A stretch of DNA of 64,000 nucleotides from Mangrovicoccus sp049603835 (lineage in GTDB: Bacteria; Pseudomonadota; Alphaproteobacteria; Rhodobacterales; Rhodobacteraceae), in assembly GCA_049603835.1 (NCBI GenBank), contig JBMYSZ010000003.1, positions 124,001 to 188,000 of the forward strand. Direction: 5' to 3'. Positions 57,317 to 64,000 of the stretch are shown here, piece after piece. The notes below the pieces were generated by a model. It did not search any database, was not told where the DNA came from, and worked only from the letters and a program-made list of their open reading frames with translations. Made by a program: the position numbers and the translations under genes. Every line of letters starts with the position of its first letter. Positions within the stretch are counted from its first letter, which is position 1.

Positions 57317-57871
57317 TTAGCGCGGGCTGCGCTTGGCCAAGATCCGCTGCAATGTGCGGCGATGCATGTTCAAGCGACGCGCGGTTTCCGAAACATTGCG
57401 GTCACATAGCTCATAGACTCGCTGAATATGTTCCCACCGCACGCGATCGGCGGACATGGGATTTTCCGGCGGCGGCGGCAATTCATCCACCGGCGCCAAC
57501 AGGGCCGAGGTGATGTCATTGGCATCCGCCGGTTTGGACAGATAATCGGTCGCACCGATTTTCACCGCAGCCACGGCTGTCGCAATCGCACCATAGCCGG
57601 TCAGAACGACCACCCGGCAATCCGGCCGCTTTTCGCGCAATACTTCGACCACATCCAGGCCATTGCCATCTTCGAGCCGCAAATCCACCACGGCAAATGC
57701 CGGCGGACGCGCGGTTGCTATTGCTTTACCCGCCGCAACGGACCCAGCGGCTTCCGGCTCAAAGCCCCGCTTTTCCATTGCTCGCGCCAGTCGGCGCAGA
57801 AAGGGCTCGTCGTCGTCAACAAGGAGAAGTGTCTTGTCTTCGCCGATATCCTGTAGCTCTGCTTCCGCCAT
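57317..57871 (-). CDS. regA: Redox response regulator RegA (PrrA/ActR)
   Basis: A 184-aa regulator controlling photosynthesis, nitrogen and carbon fixation and respiratory genes in related bacteria. The receiver domain has LLLVDDDEPF, phosphoacceptor Asp in AVVDLRLEDGNG and Lys in DYLSKPAD; a Pro-rich linker (ELPPPPENP) precedes the Fis-type helix-turn-helix SETARRLNMHRRTLQRILAKR at the C-terminus. It is on the minus strand with senC, divergent from regB, which is the conserved arrangement. Confidence 0.97.
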   Translation of the reverse strand: MAEAELQDIGEDKTLLLVDDDEPFLRRLARAMEKRGFEPEAAGSVAAGKAIATARPPAFAVVDLRLEDGNGLDVVEVLREKRPDCRVVVLTGYGAIATAVAAVKIGATDYLSKPADANDITSALLAPVDELPPPPENPMSADRVRWEHIQRVYELCDRNVSETARRLNMHRRTLQRILAKRSPR

Positions 57872-57937
57872 AACCCCTCCGCTGGCCTGCTAACTTACAT
57901 CTTTCTTAAAATGTGAATTTGGTCGCGTCAATTTCAC

Positions 57938-58558
57938 TCAGGACGCATTTATGAAGCAAGAAACGCTTTCTGCAATCTCTTGGGCGGTATTTTCTCGGGT
58001 AAAAAACTGCACAAAGCCACTTTCTGGCAGCACCAGATAGGTAAAAGTGGAGTGATCCACGAGATAATAGGGGTCATCACCATCCTTTTGTGCACGAAAA
58101 TAAGTTTTATAGGCCTGGCTTGCCGCCTTTACCTGCGCGGGTGATCCAGTTAGCCCAATCATCTTAGGGTGGAAATTTTCCGCAAAATCCCCGACCACTT
58201 CCGGTGTGTCGCGCTCCGGATCAATAGAAATGAATATGGGCGTGGCACTGATTCCCATCTCGTTAAGTAAATCTATCGCCTCAACATTGCGCGAATTATC
58301 CATGGGACAGACATCTGGGCAGAAGGTATAGCCGAAATAAACCAAGCTCGGCTCTGTGATCACATCTGTGTCGGTGACCTCTGCGCCGGTTTTATCGACT
58401 AAGGTAAACGGCCCGCCAACACTGCTGGCCCCTGCCATGGATCCGGTGCGACACTCGGCAAATGCGTCGCTTGGGCCACGCATGAAAACGAACCCGGCAG
58501 TGATCCCCAAAAATGCGGCAACCAAAACCGCTGCAAGGATAGCGAGAATACGAGTCAT
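57938..58558 (-). CDS. senC: SCO1/SenC/PrrC family copper chaperone
   Basis: A 206-aa membrane-anchored thioredoxin-fold protein that helps insert CuA into cytochrome oxidase. An N-terminal helix (RILAILAAVLVAAFLGITAGFVF) is followed by FGYTFCPDVCPMD with the CxxxC copper site and the His in VDHSTFTYLV. In Rhodobacter it also influences signal flow to RegB. It lies between regB and regA. Confidence 0.94.
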   Translation of the reverse strand: MTRILAILAAVLVAAFLGITAGFVFMRGPSDAFAECRTGSMAGASSVGGPFTLVDKTGAEVTDTDVITEPSLVYFGYTFCPDVCPMDNSRNVEAIDLLNEMGISATPIFISIDPERDTPEVVGDFAENFHPKMIGLTGSPAQVKAASQAYKTYFRAQKDGDDPYYLVDHSTFTYLVLPESGFVQFFTRENTAQEIAESVSCFINAS

Positions 58559-58647
58559 GGTCTTGTCCTTTAACTTGTCTTGAAAAATCTATAAAGATCC
58601 TGAGAGAGTAGAGCGAGGGCACATCGCATGGTGAAAGGATCACAGCT

Positions 58648-60054
58648 TTGACAGATCCTATCTTGGATCCGCTTGATCCGTTTAACCCATCCGCGCGCAA
58701 TCACTGGATCCGCCTGCGCACTTTGATCGTGCTGCGTTGGATTGCCATTAGCGGCCAATTGGTCGCCATTACCGTGGCGCATCAGGTTTTCCATCTGCAA
58801 TTAGAGCTGGGGCTTTGCTATCTGGCGGTTGGTGCGTCCATCATTGCTAATCTTATGGCAATATTCGCCTTTCCGGAAAATAAACGGCTCAGCGAGGGCG
58901 AGGTGGTGACGATGCTGTCATTCGACATCTCGCAGCTCTCTTTCCTGCTGTACCTGACCGGCGGGCTGCATAACCCCTTTGCGCTGCTGATCCTGGCGCC
59001 GGTGACCATTTCCGCGACGGCTTTGACCCTGCGATCGACGGTTTATCTGGGGGTTTTGGCCCTGGTTTTGATCAGTTTCGTGGCGGTTTACCATATTCCG
59101 CTACGCACCCAGCACGGCTTTACCATGCGGATGCCGCAAGATTTTCTGTTCGGCTTTTGGCTGGCAATTGCCATTGGGCTGGCCTTTTTGGCCGGATATG
59201 CCCGCAAAGTGAGCCAGGAAATCCACGCCATGTCGGATGCGCTTTTGGCGACGCAGATGGCCTTGGTGAGGGAACAAAAACTGACGGATCTGGGCGGGGT
59301 TGTGGCGGCGGCTGCCCATGAATTGGGCACACCTCTTGCGACAATCAAATTGGTCAGCTCGGAATTGGTGAGCGAAATGACCGACCCGGATCTGCGCGAA
59401 GATGCGATTTTGATCAGTGAGCAAGCGGATCGGTGCCGCGATATTCTGCGCTCCATGGGGCGCGCGGGCAAAGACGACAAACATCTTAGAACCGCGCCGA
59501 TTGATACAGTCATTCGCGAAGCCGCCGAACCGCATCTGGAGCGGGGCAAGCTGCTAGAATTCAATGTCTCCCCGGATCAGGGCGGTGATAGCGCGCAACC
59601 GGTGATCCAGCGTAAGCCCGAGATCATTCATGGTCTGCGCAATCTGGTGCAAAATGCGGTGGATTTTGCGGCAACGACGGTTTGGATCGACGCGCATTGG
59701 AGCAATGAGCTCATCACCATTCGCATCACCGATGATGGGAGCGGCTTTCCACCCCAGGTCATCGGGCGCTTGGGCGATCCGTTTTTGCGGCGTCGCAAAA
59801 CCGCCGCCGACCGCAATAGTCGCCCGGAATATGAAGGCATGGGGCTGGGGCTTTTCATCGCCAAAACTCTGCTAGAGCGCACGGATGCCCGGATTGTTTT
59901 CGCCAATGGTCGCGATCTTTTCGCCGATGAGCCGCCCGAAGCCGGCAAGCGACTTGGTGCAATTGTCGAGGTGTCCTGGCCGCGTCCTAGCCTCAGCCAG
60001 GCCGCAAAACAGGATTCGGTAGCCTTGGGGGAAAATGAACCAATTCGCGCGTAA
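58648..60054 (+). CDS. regB: Redox sensor histidine kinase RegB (PrrB)
   Basis: A 468-aa sensor with six N-terminal helices (residues 22-185). The quinone-binding heptad is GGLHNPF (residues 105-111). The H-box is AAAHELGTPLATI with His 224, followed by the redox-active Cys 263 in QADRCRDILRSMGRAGK at the spacing known in RegB. The ATPase has NLVQNAVDFA, DDGSGFPP and GMGLGLFIAKTLLE. Start is TTG 58648 with AAAGGA nine bases upstream; the ATG and GTG just before it run into a stop. The final 25 residues are a variable tail. Confidence 0.96.
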   Translation: MTDPILDPLDPFNPSARNHWIRLRTLIVLRWIAISGQLVAITVAHQVFHLQLELGLCYLAVGASIIANLMAIFAFPENKRLSEGEVVTMLSFDISQLSFLLYLTGGLHNPFALLILAPVTISATALTLRSTVYLGVLALVLISFVAVYHIPLRTQHGFTMRMPQDFLFGFWLAIAIGLAFLAGYARKVSQEIHAMSDALLATQMALVREQKLTDLGGVVAAAAHELGTPLATIKLVSSELVSEMTDPDLREDAILISEQADRCRDILRSMGRAGKDDKHLRTAPIDTVIREAAEPHLERGKLLEFNVSPDQGGDSAQPVIQRKPEIIHGLRNLVQNAVDFAATTVWIDAHWSNELITIRITDDGSGFPPQVIGRLGDPFLRRRKTAADRNSRPEYEGMGLGLFIAKTLLERTDARIVFANGRDLFADEPPEAGKRLGAIVEVSWPRPSLSQAAKQDSVALGENEPIRA

Positions 60055-60105
60055 TTCTTCAGCTTTCCGCAAAAATGGCATGAAATTAAGGATTTCAAGG
60101 CCAGG

Positions 60106-60122
60106 TTAACGAAAATTTAACC
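60106..60122. promoter_or_regulatory. CtrA site candidate TTAA-N7-TTAACC
   Basis: TTAA (60106-60109), seven bases, TTAA (60117-60120) and CC. It is 47 bases before the DivL-like gene and sits inside the dyad GGTTAA...TTAACC. Good match to the alphaproteobacterial CtrA consensus. Confidence 0.55.
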
Positions 60123-60168
60123 CCGTTGCAGAAGCTATAAGACGTCGCATTAACAGTGGGACTTTTAG

Positions 60169-61746
60169 ATGGACTGGACCCTGACAATTGCCATTCTGGC
60201 CGCTGCTGTAGTGACTACATTCTCGGCGTTTGCTTGGATTATGCGCTTTGAGGAACGCCAACCTCGGGTGCAGTCCGTGTTTCAGCGCCCCGAAAGCCAA
60301 AGCGGTATTGTCTATATATTCGAGGGGCGCGAATTGCTGGATGCGACGGACCGGGCCATCGGGCTTTTGGCCGAGCTGCCGGATAATCGCGATTCCTGGT
60401 CCCGGTTTCTGCGCGCCTTTTCCCCGCGTTTCCCCGAATTAGAAGACAGGCTGCATCGCAGCCAAGCTGGCGCTGTCATCGAGATGCAAGAAAAGCCCGA
60501 TGATCTGGAAAGCCTGACCATGCGCATCGAACAGCGCGACGGCATCACCCGCATTTCACTGCTGGATCCGGGCGATACAAATCGGTCGGAAGTGGTCGAA
60601 CGCTATTCGCTTCAAGCGATGCAAGCGGAGCTTGGAACTCTGCGCTCCATCGCGGAAAATTCGCCGGTCTTGACCTGGAAACAGCGCACTGACGGTACGG
60701 TCATTTGGGCCAATGGCGCCTATATGTCGAAAGCCCGCGAAGAATTCGGCGAAGAAGCGATGTTTTCCTGGCCACCCGCCGCGCTTTTTCCCGAATTGCT
60801 GCAAAATACCAGCACTCAAAACCAGGAATTTCGGCGCATTAGCATTCAGTCCCAGGTTACCGAAAGAAATCTTTGGTTCGATCTGGTGACCTACCCCATG
60901 GAAGACGGGATTTTGTTCTTTGCCGATCCCATCAATAAATTGGTGGAGGCCGAAGATTCGCTCGCCGATTTTGTTCAAACCTTGGGAAAAACCTTCGCGC
61001 ATTTGCCGATTGGTTTGGCGATTTTTGACCGCAAACGGCAATTGGCGCTGTTTAATCCCTCGCTCACTGATCTGACCGCGCTTCCCCCGACATTCCTGAG
61101 CAGCCGACCAACCTTGCATGCCTTTTTGGATGCGCTGCGCGAAATTCAACGCGTGCCGGAACCGAAAGATTTCAAAAGCTGGCGTTTGCATATCGCTCAG
61201 CTTGAGGCGGCCGCAAATGAAGGCACTTACGAAGAGATCTGGTCGCTGCCCACCGGGCAGACCTATCGGGTCTCCGGGCGGCCGCATCCCGATGGCGCCA
61301 TCGCCTTTTTGTTCGAAGATATCTCAAACGAGGTCTCTTTGACCCGCAGCTATCGCTCGGAATTGGCGCTTGGCCAGGCTGTTTTGGACAATCTCGATCG
61401 ATCCATTGCGGTGTTCGGCGCGGATGGGTCGCTGACCATGTCCAATGACGCCTTTACCCAAATGTGGGATCTCGACCCGAAATCCTATCTTGGGCAAATG
61501 AGCATCACGGATGTGGTGCAAAAATGGACGGAAATCTGTGGCCAAGATGAAATCTGGGCCGATGTTTATGCATTCGCCTTGGGCGGTGGCGGTCGTGCCC
61601 CGATTGAGAAAACCCTAACCCTGGCAAATGGCGATCAGTTGGAAATGCGGGTGCGGGCAATGCCGCGGGCCAATACTTTCATTGGGTTTCGCAAACTCAG
61701 TAAAGCAAAAGCAAAATCAAGCCGCGACACCAAATCCTTATCGTAA
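60169..61746 (+). CDS. divL: DivL-like PAS protein without a kinase domain
   Basis: A 525-aa protein. One N-terminal membrane helix (LTIAILAAAVVTTFSAFAWIM) is followed by three or four PAS-like units: about 45-130, 150-260 (SIAENSPVLTWKQRTDGTVIWANGAYM), 275-385 (TFAHLPIGLAIFDRKRQLALFNPSLTDLTALP) and 395-515 (LDNLDRSIAVFGADGSLTMSNDAFTQMW). The third and fourth resemble the PAS-7 region of DivL, the CckA partner in the CtrA pathway. It stops where DivL would continue into HisKA and HATPase domains; none are present. The tail is basic. Its place directly before tsaE-amgK-murU is the position I recall for divL in other alphaproteobacteria. Confidence 0.65.
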   Translation: MDWTLTIAILAAAVVTTFSAFAWIMRFEERQPRVQSVFQRPESQSGIVYIFEGRELLDATDRAIGLLAELPDNRDSWSRFLRAFSPRFPELEDRLHRSQAGAVIEMQEKPDDLESLTMRIEQRDGITRISLLDPGDTNRSEVVERYSLQAMQAELGTLRSIAENSPVLTWKQRTDGTVIWANGAYMSKAREEFGEEAMFSWPPAALFPELLQNTSTQNQEFRRISIQSQVTERNLWFDLVTYPMEDGILFFADPINKLVEAEDSLADFVQTLGKTFAHLPIGLAIFDRKRQLALFNPSLTDLTALPPTFLSSRPTLHAFLDALREIQRVPEPKDFKSWRLHIAQLEAAANEGTYEEIWSLPTGQTYRVSGRPHPDGAIAFLFEDISNEVSLTRSYRSELALGQAVLDNLDRSIAVFGADGSLTMSNDAFTQMWDLDPKSYLGQMSITDVVQKWTEICGQDEIWADVYAFALGGGGRAPIEKTLTLANGDQLEMRVRAMPRANTFIGFRKLSKAKAKSSRDTKSLS

Positions 61747-61859
61747 CCGGCTTCGCACCAAACCCAATCCTTGCACAAAATCCTGAAGCAGTTGGGCGGC
61801 ATTTCTCGCCGCGACACCCATTGCTTGTGATGCCCTAGCCAAGGCGTCATAGTCCGGCC

Positions 61860-62372
61860 ATGACCGGTTCTGACCTGACCCATATCCTGCAATTGCCCAA
61901 TGAGGCCGACACAGTCGGCTTTGCTGACTTATGCGCCCAATTTCTGCGGCCTGGCGATTGTCTGGCGCTGATCGGAGATATCGGCGCCGGGAAAACCACA
62001 TTTGCCCGCGCTTTGATCCGCGCAAGCCTGGGCCCGGCGGGTGCGACCGAAGACATCCCTTCGCCCAGCTTCACCCTGGTGCAAAGCTACGACACAGCAC
62101 GCGGCGCGATTTGGCATGCGGATCTCTATCGGCTTTCCGATCCCGACGAGGTGTTCGAACTCGGCTTAGAAGCCGCTTTTGACAGCGCGATTTGCCTGAT
62201 CGAATGGCCAGACCGGCTTGGCCCTGATTTGCCATCCGAGGCCTTGACCCTGGAATTCATCGCCGCCAAGGACGACAGCCGAACCCTAAGACTAAGCTGG
62301 TCCGATCCAAGCTGGACCGACCGGCTCGTGCCTGTGATCACAGGCTTTAACAACGAGATGCCAGATGCTTAA
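61860..62372 (+). CDS. tsaE: tRNA threonylcarbamoyladenosine biosynthesis ATPase TsaE
   Basis: A 170-aa ATPase supporting TsaBD in making t6A at position 37 of ANN-reading tRNAs. Walker A LIGDIGAGKTTFARALIR, the TsaE-specific PSPSFTLVQSYD switch and the HADLYRLSDPDEVFELGLE segment are all present. The C-terminal LIEWPDRLGPDLP contains the conserved Trp. It overlaps amgK by eight bases. Confidence 0.95.
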   Translation: MTGSDLTHILQLPNEADTVGFADLCAQFLRPGDCLALIGDIGAGKTTFARALIRASLGPAGATEDIPSPSFTLVQSYDTARGAIWHADLYRLSDPDEVFELGLEAAFDSAICLIEWPDRLGPDLPSEALTLEFIAAKDDSRTLRLSWSDPSWTDRLVPVITGFNNEMPDA

Positions 62373-63390
62373 CACCCCTCGCGATACGGAATTACAGCAG
62401 TTTATCGCGGCCAGCGGTTGGGGCGCGGCAGAGATTGCCTCTTTGGCTGGCGATGCCTCAAACCGGCGCTATTCCCGTTTGCATCACCCAAAACTGGGGC
62501 GCGCGGTCTTGATGGATGCCCCGCCCAATCGCGGCGAAGATGTGCGTCCCTTCCTCAAAGTGACCGAGATTTTGACCCAAGCTGGCCTCTCGGCGCCGCG
62601 CATCTTGGCTCAGGATACGGAAATCGGCGCGCTATTGATCGAGGATTTGGGCGACGCCATTTATGCCCGCGTCATCGAAAATGACGCAAGTCTAGAGCGC
62701 CCGCTTTACGAGGCTGCGATCGATGTTTTGCTGCATTTGCATCAGCGTCCCATTCCCGAAGGCCTGCCCGATTACACAGGCGCGCGGATGGCCGAGGCCT
62801 CGGCCCTTGCCGCAATTTGGTATGCGGGCCAAGGCGACAGCGACCACCCATTCACCGCAGAGCTTCAAGCGCTCATGGATCAGACGCTCGCCCAGCTGCC
62901 GCAGACAGATCTGGCCATGGCGCAGCGGGATTACCACGCGGAAAACCTGCTTTGGCTGCCGCAAAGACAGGGTCCGGCGCGGGTTGGACTGCTGGATTAC
63001 CAAGATGCGGCTTTGGCCCATCCGGCCTATGATCTGGTGTCGCTGCTCGAAGATGCGCGCCGGGATGTGTCGCCCGAGCTGGTGCCGGATCTGATCGCGC
63101 GCTATGTGGCGGGCACCAAGCAGGATCCGACTGACTTCGCCCATGCCTATGCGGTGATGGGTGCGCAGCGGAATTTGCGCATTTTGGGCGTCTTTGCCCG
63201 GCTGTCCTTGGCTTATGGCAAAGCCCATTATGTGGACTTAATCCCAAGGGTTTGGGCTCATTTGCAAAGTGATTTAGCGCATCCAAATTTGGCCGAGCTT
63301 CGCGCCGCCATCTTGGATAATCTGCCCAGCCCTAGCCCTGCCCTTCTTGCGGAGTTGAAAGCAAAATGCGCGACGATCCCACTGGCGTGA
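62365..63390 (+). CDS. amgK: AmgK-type amino-sugar kinase (aminoglycoside phosphotransferase fold)
   Basis: A 341-aa kinase. The catalytic loop is AMAQRDYHAENLLWLP (H-x-E-x-N variant of the Brenner motif) and GLLDYQDA is the metal site. Orthologues phosphorylate MurNAc/GlcNAc at the anomeric position in peptidoglycan recycling, passing the product to MurU, whose gene overlaps the end of this one by 25 bases. The tsaE-amgK-murU order is common in alphaproteobacteria. Confidence 0.88.
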   Translation: MLNTPRDTELQQFIAASGWGAAEIASLAGDASNRRYSRLHHPKLGRAVLMDAPPNRGEDVRPFLKVTEILTQAGLSAPRILAQDTEIGALLIEDLGDAIYARVIENDASLERPLYEAAIDVLLHLHQRPIPEGLPDYTGARMAEASALAAIWYAGQGDSDHPFTAELQALMDQTLAQLPQTDLAMAQRDYHAENLLWLPQRQGPARVGLLDYQDAALAHPAYDLVSLLEDARRDVSPELVPDLIARYVAGTKQDPTDFAHAYAVMGAQRNLRILGVFARLSLAYGKAHYVDLIPRVWAHLQSDLAHPNLAELRAAILDNLPSPSPALLAELKAKCATIPLA

Positions 63391-64000
63391 TGCTCTTTGC
63401 GGCGGGGTTTGGCACGCGTATGGCGCCGCTGACCGATAGCCGACCCAAACCACTGATCGAGGTGGCGGGGCGGGCCTTGTTGGATCATGCGCTTGCCTTG
63501 ACTGACGGCTTGCCCGGCCTAACCCGCGTGGTCAACAGCCATTACCTGGCGGCGCAAATCGCCGATCATTTGGCCGGACGCCATGTGACGGTGATCGAGG
63601 AAAGCCCCGAGATCTTGGACACCGGCGGCGGGCTGCAAAATGCCTTGCCGTATTTCGGACAGGCTAGGGCGGTTTTCACGCTGAACACGGATGCAGTTTG
63701 GCGCGGTCCCAATGGGTTAGAGCTGCTGGCGCGGGCTTGGGATCCAGTGAAAATGGATGCGCTTTTGCTCTGCGTGCCGCCAGAGCAGGCCTTTGGGCAT
63801 AAGGGCAAGGGCGATTTCCTGCTAAGCGGCGATGGGCGGCTGCGACGTGGGCCGGGGCTGACCTATACGGGGCTGCAAATCGTCAAAACCGCGCCGGTCG
63901 CGCAATGGCCGGAAAAGGTGTTTTCGCTCAATAAGATATGGAGCCAAGCGGCAGAGGCAGACCGGCTTTACGGGCTAAGCTTCCCCGGTCAATGGTGCGA
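63366..64000 (+). CDS. murU: MurU-type nucleotidyltransferase (partial, runs off the window)
   Basis: ATG 63366 opens a frame of 211 complete codons that continues past the right edge. The N-terminus MLFAAGFGTRMAPLTDSRPKPLIEVAG is the sugar-nucleotidyltransferase signature (G-x-G-T-R-M with the later KP), and LNTDAVWRGP has the metal-binding Asp. In the AmgK-MurU pathway it makes UDP-MurNAc from MurNAc-1-phosphate; a mannose-1-phosphate guanylyltransferase role is the alternative. It overlaps amgK by 25 bases. Confidence 0.88.
   Translation, partial: MRDDPTGVMLFAAGFGTRMAPLTDSRPKPLIEVAGRALLDHALALTDGLPGLTRVVNSHYLAAQIADHLAGRHVTVIEESPEILDTGGGLQNALPYFGQARAVFTLNTDAVWRGPNGLELLARAWDPVKMDALLLCVPPEQAFGHKGKGDFLLSGDGRLRRGPGLTYTGLQIVKTAPVAQWPEKVFSLNKIWSQAAEADRLYGLSFPGQWC

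Overview
The window comes from an alphaproteobacterium of the Rhodobacteraceae type. This is inferred from gene content: a dnaN-recF-gyrB block, a regB / senC-regA redox cluster with regB divergent, a pcaQ-controlled protocatechuate operon, an rnfABCDGEH cluster in the order known from Rhodobacter capsulatus, a kinase-less DivL-like gene before tsaE-amgK-murU, and a VPLPA-CTERM type secreted protein. Base composition and codon use look even, and I see no insertion sequence, prophage, CRISPR array, tRNA or rRNA.

Layout. 1-2.8 kb (minus): capsule-type protein (partial), universal stress protein, SulP transporter. 3-5.5 kb: Mrp, a TorD-like chaperone, a PEP/VPLPA-CTERM protein. 5.6-11.1 kb: dnaN, recF, a LysE exporter, gyrB. 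11.1-14.5 kb: a sensor kinase between two stand-alone receivers. 14.5-17.3 kb (minus): a chain of small membrane/stress genes. 17.6-22 kb: a pseudouridine synthase, then a 27-aa peptide, XpaC, TelA and a DUF2927 lipoprotein. 22-26 kb: a glutamine amidotransferase, DUF2254 and AI-2E family membrane proteins. 26.2-29.5 kb: heme oxygenase and bacteriophytochrome. 29.5-35 kb: pcaQ and pcaCHG-BKACE-pcaDB. 35.1-40.7 kb (minus): rnfABCDGEH. 41.1-45.6 kb (plus): flavodiiron protein, two ferredoxins, RseC, ApbE and a Tat flavoprotein. 45.9-48.1 kb: a CoA-transferase pair with a MESH1-like hydrolase. 48.3-51.5 kb (minus): a TRAP transporter. 51.6-57.2 kb (minus): a TPP-riboswitch thiamine salvage operon. 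57.3-60 kb: regA, senC, regB. 60.2-64 kb: the DivL-like gene, tsaE, amgK and partial murU.

How the parts fit. The 460-bp gap between rnfA and the flavodiiron gene carries two divergent -24/-12 (sigma-54) promoters and a TGT-N10-ACA NifA-type site; a third -24/-12 element precedes the 4Fe-4S ferredoxin. The whole 10-kb electron-transfer island therefore looks NifA/sigma-54 controlled, implying a diazotroph with its nif genes outside this window. ApbE is expected to flavinylate the Thr sites visible in RnfG and RnfD. In the pca operon a BKACE enzyme stands where pcaIJF would be expected. With the CoA-transferase pair 10 kb away it would close a bypass from 3-oxoadipate to succinyl-CoA and acetoacetyl-CoA.

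A second regulatory theme is GGAAC-N16/17-(C/G)GTT elements of the EcfG general-stress type. They sit before the membrane-stress operon, before the pseudouridine synthase, back to back between DUF2254 and AI-2E, and directly before a strong 56-nt hairpin in an empty intergenic space, which is a candidate small RNA. CtrA-like TTAA-N7-TTAA sites precede the DivL-like gene and one sensor kinase. All site calls come from reading the sequence; no searches were run.
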